Positions 41,208-50,446 of a stretch of 64,000 bases of DNA are shown here, piece after piece. The translations under genes were made by a program, and so were the position numbers. Origin of the DNA: Deltaproteobacteria bacterium (GTDB lineage: Bacteria; Myxococcota; JACPTQ01). The first letter of the stretch is position 1. Every line of letters starts with the position of its first letter. A model generated the notes under the pieces. That model made no database searches. It was not told the origin of the DNA and saw only the letters and a program-made list of their open reading frames with translations. The stretch is from NCBI GenBank assembly GCA_016192705.1, contig JACPTQ010000055.1:21014-85013 (forward strand), in the 5' to 3' direction.

Positions 41208-42935
41208 TCAACGGCGGTCAAGTTTGGGCGACAAAAAATCGGCGGCCCAAGCGCCCAACGTTTCGCCAAGATGCCGCTCGAATTTTTTTTCGGCCGCCAT
41301 GAGCGGCGTGACGGTTGAGCCGTGTGCGCCCTCATGAAGATCGACGGTCGCCGCCTCGGTCGTTCCATTCGCAAACTCCACGCGGACGGTCGCGCCCATC
41401 GGCATTTTCCCGCGCGAGAGGTCGCGCTCACCCAAGTCGTACGCGCCGCGCGCACGAAACCGCCGCGCAACACCCGGCAACGCTAGCGCGATCTTCGCGA
41501 CCCGCGCCCACGGGCGTTCGCTCCGTCCCGAAAACGACGGCACCGACGGGAAGTAAGCCTTTGCGGCGCGCCACGCCTTCGCGATGGCAAGCGGCGACGC
41601 GCCAATAAGCCCCACGAGGTCGAGCATTGCGTCGATGTTCTGAAGCACCGCGAGCGAATGGTCGAGCGAATGGCGAACGGTGATGCATCGATTCCATTCG
41701 CCAATTCCCGTCGCCGACGCCGAGAGCGCCTCCGCTCCGAGATCGCGCACATCGAGGTCGCCCTTCATCAGCGTGAGCGCCACCGTGAGCGCCAGCGAAA
41801 AGTTAACGCGATTCGGCGTGAGAGCCGACTCGCCGAGGAGCGCACTGTGCGCATCGACCGCGCAGCCGAGCAGATTTGCATCTACCGAGACGGCCCGAAC
41901 ATCGCGAAACGCAAGCGGGCCGTGCTTTTGCGCGATATCGCGCGCGGCCTGGATCGCCGTTTGAAAATACCAGCACGCGGGCCACGCCTTGACCGAGAGC
42001 GTATCGAACAGCCATGCGCGCCCAAACCCAGTGAGGGCGTTGGGCGCGGAGAGAGTCGTAAAGCGTTGAAAGAACCCGTGAGCGTTGTCAAAAGCGTCGC
42101 GCGCCGCGGTGATGCCGGCTCGAGCGAGCTGTGCACAGTCGAGCCCCGTAAGCGCGGGCAGCGCCGTGATGAAAAGCTTTGCGTCGAGCGGCGACAAAAA
42201 CGCGGGCCAAAGCGGGGCTGGTGGCGCAAGGAGCGCGAGGCCGATGGCGTTCGCCGTTGCGTCAGCGTCGAGGCCCCAAACTTTCGCGGCGGCAATGGCG
42301 GCACCCACTTGATGAAGGTACGGGAGCATCTGGCCGTTTTGCGGGCCAAAAAACGTCGCGAGCCCGAGGCGCCCCATCACTTCGACCGCCGCAACTTGAG
42401 CAACGACGGCACGTTCGTGTGCCGCACGCTCCGTGAGCGGGTTGCCTCCCGCGGCCTCGACGAGCGCCCACGGCAACGCCGCCGCCGTTTGCCCCGTGTG
42501 CCCCACGAGCACGATTTCGTCGTAATCAAACGCCGTCGCAAGCGCCCCCGTCGCGAGCACCACGCCTCGCACGTCCATCCGCTCGCCCGTCGGCACAAAC
42601 GTCGCCCCTCTCCGCGCCCCCGCGCCCGCTGGGGATTTCGACGCCAAGGCGCTAAGGCGCAAAGGCGCAACACCAGAGGCATCTTCGCATTGCGTCTCTG
42701 CGTCTTTGCGTTGAAACTCATTCTCCCCCCGCGCGACCGCCAAAATCTTCCCCGCGCACGGCAGCGCCATCCCCGCCGCCGCACCGCCCCAGACCGACAG
42801 GCGTTGCGCCCGCGCCCGCTCGACGATGCGCCCCGGCAAATCCTCAAACCGCAACCCCGCGACCCACTTCGCAATTCGCTCCACCGTCGTCAACATTTGA
42901 GACGTAGAGGTAGCGAACCCAAACGACTGAATCAA
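41208..42935 (-). CDS. MmgE/PrpD family protein with an in-frame repeat insertion
   Basis: 575 residues. The family fold (2-methylcitrate dehydratase PrpD, aconitate decarboxylase) is visible in TGALATAFDYDEIVLVGHTG, LGLATFFGPQNGQMLPYLHQ, VGAAIAAAKVWGLDADATAN and KAWPACWYFQTAIQAARDIA. After residue 70 there is a charged stretch (NEFQRKDAETQCEDASGV and on) that coincides with a palindromic DNA repeat and has no counterpart in the family. The usual length is about 450. The start at 42935 (ATG) is uncertain; ATG 42896 would also serve. Substrate unknown. Confidence 0.83.
   Translation of the reverse strand: MIQSFGFATSTSQMLTTVERIAKWVAGLRFEDLPGRIVERARAQRLSVWGGAAAGMALPCAGKILAVARGENEFQRKDAETQCEDASGVAPLRLSALASKSPAGAGARRGATFVPTGERMDVRGVVLATGALATAFDYDEIVLVGHTGQTAAALPWALVEAAGGNPLTERAAHERAVVAQVAAVEVMGRLGLATFFGPQNGQMLPYLHQVGAAIAAAKVWGLDADATANAIGLALLAPPAPLWPAFLSPLDAKLFITALPALTGLDCAQLARAGITAARDAFDNAHGFFQRFTTLSAPNALTGFGRAWLFDTLSVKAWPACWYFQTAIQAARDIAQKHGPLAFRDVRAVSVDANLLGCAVDAHSALLGESALTPNRVNFSLALTVALTLMKGDLDVRDLGAEALSASATGIGEWNRCITVRHSLDHSLAVLQNIDAMLDLVGLIGASPLAIAKAWRAAKAYFPSVPSFSGRSERPWARVAKIALALPGVARRFRARGAYDLGERDLSRGKMPMGATVRVEFANGTTEAATVDLHEGAHGSTVTPLMAAEKKFERHLGETLGAWAADFLSPKLDRR
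42636..42716. repeat. 81-bp palindromic repeat (MITE-like) inside the MmgE/PrpD gene
   Basis: Left arm 42636-42662 and the reverse complement of right arm 42690-42716 agree at about 21 of 27 positions, with units of ACGC/AAGGCGC and GACGCAGAGACGC type. The pattern resembles a widespread bacterial repeat family read in one frame as 'FNAKTQRR'. Its length is exactly 27 codons, so the host frame is kept. Confidence 0.7.
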
Positions 42936-42971
42936 GCGCGGGATATGATTGAAAGTAGAAAAGCGCGGGCG

Positions 42972-44273
42972 TTACTTGGCGAGCTTCTGCGCCATGTTGC
43001 GATATTGACCGAGGTTCACGCGGCTTTTCACGAGCTGCATCATCTTTTGGAATACCCCGTTTATCTTTGCGATGAGCGTGTTAACCGCCGTGACGCCACC
43101 TCGCCCCGCCTTCGCACCTGCCGCGAGCGCCTTCTTAATGGTGTCGCGCGCGCCGTTCAACGTGCTCGTGAAAAAGTTCTTGAGCTGCTTCCCGATTTCG
43201 CCCGAAGCCGTCTCAGTTAGAAAACCGAGTACCGTGTCGAGAACCACCGTCGCCGCGCCCGCGAGGAGTCCACCCGCGCCCGGCACCGAACCCAGCGCCG
43301 CGACGAGCGCCTGTCCGCCCGTCTTGATTCCGGCCGTCAGCATGTCGAGCGCTTTCTTAACCAGCCCCCCCGCGTGCGCCCAAGCGACGCCAAACCCCGC
43401 GTCACGAACCCACTCCATCAACACGTCAAACGCCGCGTCGACCATCTCGCCCTTCTCAAGTTTGTCCAGAAACCCAAGAAACGCGTTGAGTCCCGATTGC
43501 CCTTGCTGCATTAGCTTATTGAGCCCGTCCATAATCTTGCTGCCGACGAGCCGATTGACCGTCTGGTCGACAAGCCAGGTAATGGCGCCGTTCGCCGCCC
43601 CCTCAATCATCCCAAGCGCTGGGTTAAGAACGTTGTTGTCCACCCACGTTGTCAACGCCTTGATCGCGCCCCCAACGAGCCCCATGACCTTGCTGTTGAG
43701 GTCCCGCTTCGCGTTGTCGAAAGCGCTCGACGCCCACTTACCCAAGTCTTCCCACCCCTTCTTCGCGGCATTGACCATTTTTTGGCCTTCGCGAGCGGCC
43801 GCGTCCATGACGCACCTGACAATGTTCTTGTCGATGTTGCAGCCGAACGGCTTGAGAGACCCAAGCCAGTTGAACGCGTTTTTCCCCGCCTTCTCGGCCT
43901 GGTTCCAAATACACCGCCCGAGATTCCCATCGAGCCGACATCCAAAGAGCTGAATGTTTCGCGTCCAGTCGAACGCCCGCTTCCCCTGCTCGATACCCTT
44001 CCGAATTCCCTCTTGCAGCTTTTCACCGAGCTCGCGCATCGCCCGTCCACCCGCATCGCGAATACAACCAAACCAGCGGTCGCGACAGCTCCCGTTCATG
44101 TTGAGAAGGCACGCACCACCGACATCGACGGTGCAGTCCATGATCGTAAGGTTCCACTGACCGTTCCATCCAAACCAGGTGTTGATCGCGTGCGCTCGCG
44201 GCGTGGCGACGGCGAATGCGCCCGTGCCGATCGCGATCGCGAGCATCGGTCGAAGCAAACTGCTTTTCCTCAT
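42972..44273 (-). CDS. Secreted Cys-repeat / amphipathic-helical protein
   Basis: 433 residues. Signal peptide 1-29 (GTGAFAVATPRAHA). The N-terminal part has eight Cys: C47/C55, C63/C70, C112/C121 and C145/C154. The last two pairs sit in a 33-residue repeat with FGCRLDGNLGRC and FGCNIDKNIVRC. Residues 170-433 are long amphipathic helices with a GSVPGAGG segment (328-335) followed by a hydrophobic helix, matching the PLxGG module of the protein at 5243-7036. GGGAGGA precedes the ATG. No known domain; disulphide-linked exported protein likely. Confidence 0.82.
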   Translation of the reverse strand: MRKSSLLRPMLAIAIGTGAFAVATPRAHAINTWFGWNGQWNLTIMDCTVDVGGACLLNMNGSCRDRWFGCIRDAGGRAMRELGEKLQEGIRKGIEQGKRAFDWTRNIQLFGCRLDGNLGRCIWNQAEKAGKNAFNWLGSLKPFGCNIDKNIVRCVMDAAAREGQKMVNAAKKGWEDLGKWASSAFDNAKRDLNSKVMGLVGGAIKALTTWVDNNVLNPALGMIEGAANGAITWLVDQTVNRLVGSKIMDGLNKLMQQGQSGLNAFLGFLDKLEKGEMVDAAFDVLMEWVRDAGFGVAWAHAGGLVKKALDMLTAGIKTGGQALVAALGSVPGAGGLLAGAATVVLDTVLGFLTETASGEIGKQLKNFFTSTLNGARDTIKKALAAGAKAGRGGVTAVNTLIAKINGVFQKMMQLVKSRVNLGQYRNMAQKLAK

Positions 44274-44438
44274 CGGTCGTCCTCCCTTTCGTTGTCTAAC
44301 ATTTGACGATCCCCAAACAGTTTTTATTCATTCACGCGGCCGTGTGGTGACGGGTGGGATTTTGTGTGTGCGCCAAGCCCCGCGCATTGACCTGACACAG
44401 CGCGTGACGATAGCCTTCGTCCCTTTTCGGGGTGAATC

Positions 44439-45752
44439 ATGATTCGTTTTCGCGCCGTCGGTCTCGTCCTCGCGCTCACCGGGTGCATGAGCGCCGCCTC
44501 CGCGCGCAGCGATTCGGGCGTCAAGCTCGCCGCAGACGCGAAGGATTTTGCCGCACGCCGCGCGCGCCTCCTCGAGCGCCTGCCCGTCGGCAGCATCGCT
44601 CTTCTTTTCGGTAAGCCGTCTATTGCCGACAACGAAAAACAAGACTCGGACTTCTATTACTTAACGGGCGTCGAGGACGAGGGCGCCGTCATCGTTTTCG
44701 ACAAAACCGAACGCCGCGCAAAGTTAGCCGCGGGCAAGCTGGGCGGCGAAATTCTTTTTCTCAAGCCGCGCGATCCCGAGGCCGAACGCTGGACCGGTGA
44801 ACGCGAATCGGCCGGCGAGAGCACGGGGCAAAAACTCGGTTTTCGCTTTGTCCTGCGCACCGACAGCTTCGCCGAAACGCTCAAAGACCTCGCGCTCGTC
44901 GCCCGCGAAATCGCGCACATCGGCCGCATCGCAACGCACGAAAAGCCAGTCCCCAAGGAGATGTCGATCGCGCGCGCCCTCGTCGACCGAATTCCCGGCC
45001 TCGCGTTGTCGAATCACCACACGCTCATTCGCGACCTTCGCGCGCTCAAGACGCCGTACGAAATCGAACAGATGCGACGCGCGATCGCCGCAACGCACGC
45101 GGGGTTCAAAGCCGCCTTCCAAACCGCACGCGCGGGCTTGACCGAGGACGCCCTCAAGAACGCCATCGAATCGGGCTTTCGCGGAGCCGGCACGCGCGAC
45201 CTCGCGTTCCCATCGATCATCGGCTCCGGCATTAACTCGACCATCCTCCACTACCGCGGCGGCACGCGCGCACTCGCGGACGGCGACCTCGTCGTCGTTG
45301 ACATCGGCGCCGAGTGGAAACGCTACGCGGCCGACGTGACGCGCACGATTCCCGTCTCGGGAAAATTCACCGACGAGCAGCGAAAAATCTACGACACGGT
45401 GCTCGCCGCCCAGCGCGCGGCGATCGCCAAAGTGAAACCGGGCGCGCGAATCCGGGAGGACATCCACGCCGCTGCGTACGCGGTCATTGCAAAAGCAGGT
45501 TACGCGCAAACCTTTATTCACGGGACGAGCCACTTCGTTGGCCTCGATGTGCACGACGTCGGCGACTACCGCGGACCGCTCAAGCCAGGGATGGTCATCA
45601 CCGTCGAGCCCGGGATTTATTTGCGCGAAAAAAAATTCGGCGTTCGAATCGAAGACATGGTTCTCGTGACCGACGACGGATGCGAAGTGCTTTCGGACGC
45701 AATCCCCAAAGACGCCGCGGCGATCGAAGCGGCGCTGAAAAAGCAGCAATGA
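44439..45752 (+). CDS. Xaa-Pro aminopeptidase (M24 family), lipoprotein
   Basis: 437 residues. A lipoprotein signal ends in LALTGC (Cys16). N-terminal creatinase-type domain (about 36-200) includes FYYLTGVEDEGAVIVFDKTE. The M24 metal ligands are all present: Asp in VVDIGAEW, Asp in YAADVTRTIPV, His in IHGTSHFVGLDVHDVGDY, Glu in VITVEPGIYL and Glu in GVRIEDMVLV. It removes the N-terminal residue from peptides with Pro in second position, here outside the cytoplasm. CGGGGTGA precedes the start. Convergent with the next gene, 2 nt apart. Confidence 0.93.
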   Translation: MIRFRAVGLVLALTGCMSAASARSDSGVKLAADAKDFAARRARLLERLPVGSIALLFGKPSIADNEKQDSDFYYLTGVEDEGAVIVFDKTERRAKLAAGKLGGEILFLKPRDPEAERWTGERESAGESTGQKLGFRFVLRTDSFAETLKDLALVAREIAHIGRIATHEKPVPKEMSIARALVDRIPGLALSNHHTLIRDLRALKTPYEIEQMRRAIAATHAGFKAAFQTARAGLTEDALKNAIESGFRGAGTRDLAFPSIIGSGINSTILHYRGGTRALADGDLVVVDIGAEWKRYAADVTRTIPVSGKFTDEQRKIYDTVLAAQRAAIAKVKPGARIREDIHAAAYAVIAKAGYAQTFIHGTSHFVGLDVHDVGDYRGPLKPGMVITVEPGIYLREKKFGVRIEDMVLVTDDGCEVLSDAIPKDAAAIEAALKKQQ

Positions 45753-45754
45753 CC

Positions 45755-48700
45755 TTACGGGCCAACATCGAACACCAATATGCGCCCATTCCCCATGTCA
45801 GACGCGAAAAGCCAACGCCCGGTCGGGTCGATTGCGAGGGGCCCAGGGAATAGCAGCTTCGACGACGACAGTCCGCCCGCGTCGCCGCCCAACGAGTATT
45901 GGCCGATGACGTTCATCGCGGCGACACCGGTCGCGAGCATCGCACCGTCAAACACGAGAATCCGGTTGTTTCGTGGGTCTGAGACAAAGAGCCGTTTGTA
46001 AACGGTGTCGTAAGCGACGCCCTCCGGATCGTTCATTCCCGTCGCCCCGCCAGAGGGCGCGCCGGCGTCGAAATCGGGCTGGCCGATGACGATCGTCGCG
46101 GCCTGTCCATTTGCGAGCGACGTCGCATCGAAGACCATCACGCGGTTGTTCGATTCATCGGCAACGAAAAGTCGCTTCGTGACAGGGTCGTACGCGACCG
46201 CTTCTGGACTCCACAGTTTCGTCGCGCTCGTCCCCGGATCGTCGGTGACAAAATCGGTTTGTCCGAGTACCGCGATCGCCGATTCGCCCGCGTCGATCGA
46301 AGCGACATCGAAGACCATCACGCGATGGTGGCCCGTATCGACGACGAACAATCGGCCGCCGTCCGAATCGAGGGCGAGCCCGGTCGGTCCGTTAAACCCC
46401 GACGCCGAGAGAGCTTCGGCGCCCGCGTCAAAACTCGGTTGGCCGAGAACAGCGATTGCCGCAAGTCCGTTCACGAGCGCGCTCGTTGAAAAGACGAGGA
46501 CGCGGTTGTTTGGGTTGTCAGCCACAAAGAGGCGGTCGGTCAGGAAATCGAACACGACAGCGTTTGGGCCATCGAACCGAGCGGCGCCGAGACCCGGCTC
46601 GCAGTGCAAAAAGTCGGGTTGTCCGAGAACCCAATTCGCGCTCGCGCTTGGAAGGCCCGCATCATCGATGGAAAAGACGAGGACGCGGCTGTTATATCCG
46701 TCGACGGCAAAGAATCGCCGCGCCCCGAGATCGATGGCTAACCCGCGCGAACCGTCTTGGAAACTCGCGCGACCAGGACCGTTCTCGCACGCGGAATCGA
46801 AGATCGGGTTTCCGGCGTCGGGCGAGTCGGCATGGCCGATGGCGTCGATTGCGCTTTCGCCGTTGGTGAGAGTTGCGACATCGAAGACCACAACGCGCGA
46901 ATTGTTTTGGTCGGCGACGTAGAGCCGCCCGCCGTCGGCGTCGAGCGCTATGCGGCGCGGCGCTGAAAGCGTCGAGGCAGTGGTCCCCGCAAAACCCGCG
47001 TCAAACACCGGTTGCCCGAGGACCGCAATCGCCGCCTCGCCATCGTCGACTGTCCCAACCGCGAACACGAGGACTCGGTGGTTCGTCGAATCGGCGACAT
47101 AAAGTCGGTCGCTGATTACGTCGAGCGCAAGACCCGATGGGTTGCTCATTTGCGTGGCCGAAATCCCCGCATCGCCCGACGTGAGATTCGGTTGTCCGAG
47201 AACATTTGACGCCGCCATGCCGTTTGAGATGCTTGCGTCGAACTCGTACGCGACGACCCGGTGATTCCCGCGGTCGGCGACGAAGAGCCGGCTTCGGCTC
47301 GGATCAAACGCGACATCGGCTGGGTCACGAAGCTCCGTCGCGGACGCACCTCCCGTGTTTGTGGCGAACGTCGGCTGGCCGAGAACATTCACCGCAAGCA
47401 TCCCATTCGTGAACGGGCCAACAAAGATCATGACGCGGTTGTTGCCATTGTCGGCGACGAAAAGACGAAGCGTTATAGGGTCATACGCAAGCCCCGACGG
47501 GTAACCGAGCCGATCTTGAAACGTCGCCGCGGCGCTGCCGTCGAAATCTGCTTGCCCGAGAACAACGGTCGCCGGTTCACCGGAAGTTAGCGTCGAGACT
47601 TCGTATACAAGGACGCGGCTGTTTGAGCGGTCCGCGACAAAGAGACGCTCGTTTGCGGAATCATACGCGAGCCCCGACGGAGCGGTCATCGTCGACGCCG
47701 AAACACCCCCGTCCGCGCAGTCGGTGAGAGACGGTCGCCCCAAAACAAAGTCCGCGGCGTAATCGGTGAATCGGTTGGTCATGGACAGCTGGTGCGCGAC
47801 GACACGACCGTTGTCACGATCGGCGACAAAGAGCCGGTTTGACGCGGGCGCGAAGAGGACAGCGCTTGGCGACGAAAGCGTCAACTCGGATGGCCGCGAG
47901 GCGCAGTTTTCGGTGAACGACGGTTGCCCGATGACGGCCGAGGCTGGAAAGAGACTCGAATGAACAACGCCACTGTCGCTTGTTCCAGCGTTTCCGGCGA
48001 AATCGGTCGCGCTCGCGGTCACAACGTGAAAGAAGCGGGTCGTGACGAACGACGTACTCCACCATACGCTGCCCGCTTCCCATCCGCCGTCCGGGTAAAA
48101 GCCCTCGTACGCAATAATGCCGGTGTCGGCACCAACGTTAACGCGAACACTCGCAATGGGCGTCGCCGAGTCCAATGCGAAACCCGAGATCGGCGCAAGA
48201 GTCCCGTACGGTGCGATTGGCGTCATCATTTCGATCGTTACGGTTGGTGCCGTCAAATCAACCAACCACGAAAAAATCGCGTCACTCGGATCGACGTTCC
48301 CCGCGAGATCGATCGCGTGCACCGCGAGGGAATGACTGCCCTCCCCGAGCCCAAGAACCGTGTGCGTCGAGGCGCACGTTGCAGGCGACGCGTCGTCGAG
48401 CGTGCAAACGAAAGTGCACGGCGGATCGCTGCACGCAAGTGAGAATGTTGGCGACGGGACGTTTGAAAGTTGCGCAGGACCGCCGTCAAAGCTCGTGTCG
48501 GGCGCAGTCGTGTCGATGGTCCACGAATAAACCGACGCATCGCTCGCGTTCCCCAGGCTGTCGGTTGCCTGCACGATAAAGGTGTGTGTACCATCCGCGA
48601 GTCCCTGCCAAGAACTCTGCGAAAAGCACGTGATCGCCGCATTCGCGTTGTACGCGCAAGAAATCGTCGCCGACAAATCATTCGTCGTGAAATTGATCGT

Positions 48701-49093
48701 CGCGGTCGTTGCGTTGGTGTACGCGGCCGGGCCGCTCGTGAACGTGACGGTCGGCGCCGTCGTGTCGATCGTCCATGTGTAAGTTGCGGGGGTTGTGTCG
48801 GCGACTCCAGAACCGTTCGTTGCGCGAACCGAAAGCGTGTGCGCGCCCTCGGCGAGCCCGGAGAGTTGAAGCGGCGAGACGCACGCGCCTTCTGCGCCTT
48901 CATCGACCTTACAGGTGAATGTGCAGGCGCTCGGCACCGCGTCAACGCAAAAAAACGAAAAAGTTGCGATCGTCGATTTTGTCGCCGCGGACGGCGTTGA
49001 CGAGAAAGCCGTCTCAGGCGGCGCCGCGAGCGGGCTTGTGCGAACGCATGCGGCCCAAAGGAGGCACGACAGACCGGCCGACACTCCAGCCAT
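45755..49093 (-). CDS. Ig-like / NHL-repeat lipoprotein (two six-bladed propellers)
   Basis: 1112 residues. Lipoprotein signal ends LLWAAC (Cys16). Residues about 25-370 hold three Ig-like domains with the linker TYTWTIDTTAP or close variants, and a fourth irregular one. From 370 to the end come twelve NHL units of about 60 residues, each with (V/I)LGQP.F, P.GLAYD and RLFVADR.N.RVLVF. Twelve units fit two six-bladed beta propellers. The sequence ends inside the last blade, suggesting ring closure within this copy. Surface-exposed binding or adhesion is the likely role; no enzymatic motif is seen. Confidence 0.9.
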   Translation of the reverse strand: MAGVSAGLSCLLWAACVRTSPLAAPPETAFSSTPSAATKSTIATFSFFCVDAVPSACTFTCKVDEGAEGACVSPLQLSGLAEGAHTLSVRATNGSGVADTTPATYTWTIDTTAPTVTFTSGPAAYTNATTATINFTTNDLSATISCAYNANAAITCFSQSSWQGLADGTHTFIVQATDSLGNASDASVYSWTIDTTAPDTSFDGGPAQLSNVPSPTFSLACSDPPCTFVCTLDDASPATCASTHTVLGLGEGSHSLAVHAIDLAGNVDPSDAIFSWLVDLTAPTVTIEMMTPIAPYGTLAPISGFALDSATPIASVRVNVGADTGIIAYEGFYPDGGWEAGSVWWSTSFVTTRFFHVVTASATDFAGNAGTSDSGVVHSSLFPASAVIGQPSFTENCASRPSELTLSSPSAVLFAPASNRLFVADRDNGRVVAHQLSMTNRFTDYAADFVLGRPSLTDCADGGVSASTMTAPSGLAYDSANERLFVADRSNSRVLVYEVSTLTSGEPATVVLGQADFDGSAAATFQDRLGYPSGLAYDPITLRLFVADNGNNRVMIFVGPFTNGMLAVNVLGQPTFATNTGGASATELRDPADVAFDPSRSRLFVADRGNHRVVAYEFDASISNGMAASNVLGQPNLTSGDAGISATQMSNPSGLALDVISDRLYVADSTNHRVLVFAVGTVDDGEAAIAVLGQPVFDAGFAGTTASTLSAPRRIALDADGGRLYVADQNNSRVVVFDVATLTNGESAIDAIGHADSPDAGNPIFDSACENGPGRASFQDGSRGLAIDLGARRFFAVDGYNSRVLVFSIDDAGLPSASANWVLGQPDFLHCEPGLGAARFDGPNAVVFDFLTDRLFVADNPNNRVLVFSTSALVNGLAAIAVLGQPSFDAGAEALSASGFNGPTGLALDSDGGRLFVVDTGHHRVMVFDVASIDAGESAIAVLGQTDFVTDDPGTSATKLWSPEAVAYDPVTKRLFVADESNNRVMVFDATSLANGQAATIVIGQPDFDAGAPSGGATGMNDPEGVAYDTVYKRLFVSDPRNNRILVFDGAMLATGVAAMNVIGQYSLGGDAGGLSSSKLLFPGPLAIDPTGRWLFASDMGNGRILVFDVGP

Positions 49094-49199
49094 TCGCCAA
49101 CCACCGCTAACTCGTCGCGCGTCGAACCTCGTCGCTCATCGCCTCCCTTCCCTCTCCTAAAGATAGCATGCGGCTCACGCCAAAGCGGAATGCAACACC

Positions 49200-49746
49200 C
49201 TGATTCCCGAATAACGGCCAAGATTTGCGTGGGCGGGCGGGGTTGGGGCGCGCGCCGGCTCGCGAAAGTCCTCGGGTCTGACGTGAACTGGGAGTCTGCG
49301 CGAAATGAATCAGACATCACGAGAACGGCAATGCCGTGCCCAGCCGGCACCTCATCCCCTGCGGACGCGAGCCGCCGCTTGCCCAATCCCCGCCCGCCAA
49401 ACCAGAAACCGGCCGTTTCGCTGGAACGGCGGTTGAGAGACTTGAGGGTCGATCGTACGCTGGCCGACGCTCAACGAGTGAACGCTTCGTACTGCCCTCC
49501 AGCCTTAGAAAGATTTCCCTGGGAAGCGGTCCGCGCGGATTTGCGTAGGGTCGAGGGGCGCCGCGCAGGCGCGCCTCCGCAGGGTCTGCAGCGCAATATC
49601 GCTTGGAATCTGGGAGTCTTCGCACGCCATAAAACGGTGGCTCGATCGCTCGTTCGCATTCAGACCCGAGGACGTCGGCGCGCCGAAGCGGCGCCCCTGT
49701 CGACCCTACGCACGGAAAATGACTGGCCGCTAAACCGGGAATCGAG
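49200..49746. repeat. Dispersed intergenic repeat, copy B, with terminal inverted repeats
   Basis: It fills most of the gene-free stretch 49094-49848. Ends are inverted repeats: left 49200-49222, right 49723-49746, both containing GGCCG(T/C)TA and CGGGAATC read outward. Subterminal inverted copies of GTCCTCGGGTCTG lie at 49268-49280 and 49661-49673. Immediately outside each end is the 16-mer GCGGAATGCAACACCC (49185-49200 and 49749-49764), like a long target-site duplication. It is inverted relative to copy A. No transposase is encoded. Confidence 0.82.
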
Positions 49747-49848
49747 GTGCGGAATGCAACACCCCCTTTACGCGACGCGGGTTTTATGACGCGCGGGTGC
49801 GCCGTTTCTGCTACGATGCAATCGGGACCTAGGAACGGGGGTGCTGGC

Positions 49849-50442
49849 ATGGATGTTCGAATCCTCGTTGTTGATGACGACAAAGACACGTGCGAATACA
49901 TGAAGGACCTTTTGGCGCTCGAGGGGTTCAAGGTCGAGACGCTGAGCGAGCCCGAGCAAACGGTTCCGAAGTTACGCGAGGGCAAGCACCAAATGGTCCT
50001 CCTCGACCTCATGATGCCGGGGACGTCGGGGCTTCAGGTGCTTGAGCAGATTCGCGAATACGACAAAAACATCGCGACGATGATCCTCACGGGTTACCCG
50101 ACGCTCGAGACCGCGGTCGACGCGATGAAGCTCGAGGCGTGCGACTACATCAAAAAGCCGTTTGAGGTCGATGAGTTTCGTCGGGCGATACGCGCGGCGC
50201 TTGAGAAACACGGCGTTCTCCTCTCGCCCGAAGAGGATCTTCATCGTTCGATCGGCCGTATCATTCGCCAGCTTCGCGAGGAGCAGGGCCTAAAACTCCG
50301 TCACCTCGCGAGCCGCACGGGTCTTTCGGTTTCGCTGTTGTCGCAGATTGAACGCGCCGAAAGCAGCGCGTCGGTGTCGTCGCTCTTTAAGATCGCCATC
50401 GCCCTCAACCACAAAATGAGCGAATTCTTCGGCGATTTCTAG
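49849..50442 (+). CDS. Response regulator: receiver fused to an XRE-type HTH
   Basis: 197 residues from ATG 49849, with a GGGGGT box upstream. The receiver has D9/D10/D11, phosphoacceptor D53 in VLLDLMMPG, a switch Thr in MILTGYP and Lys in YIKKPFE. After a short linker an XRE/Cro helix-turn-helix follows (about 140-190): LKLRHLASRTGLSVSLLSQI then ERAESSASVSSLFKIAIAL. Output domains of this kind are uncommon in response regulators, which usually carry winged-helix, NarL or Fis HTHs. It probably binds DNA as a dimer on phosphorylation. No cognate kinase is adjacent. Confidence 0.92.
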   Translation: MDVRILVVDDDKDTCEYMKDLLALEGFKVETLSEPEQTVPKLREGKHQMVLLDLMMPGTSGLQVLEQIREYDKNIATMILTGYPTLETAVDAMKLEACDYIKKPFEVDEFRRAIRAALEKHGVLLSPEEDLHRSIGRIIRQLREEQGLKLRHLASRTGLSVSLLSQIERAESSASVSSLFKIAIALNHKMSEFFGDF

Positions 50443-50446
50443 CGCC

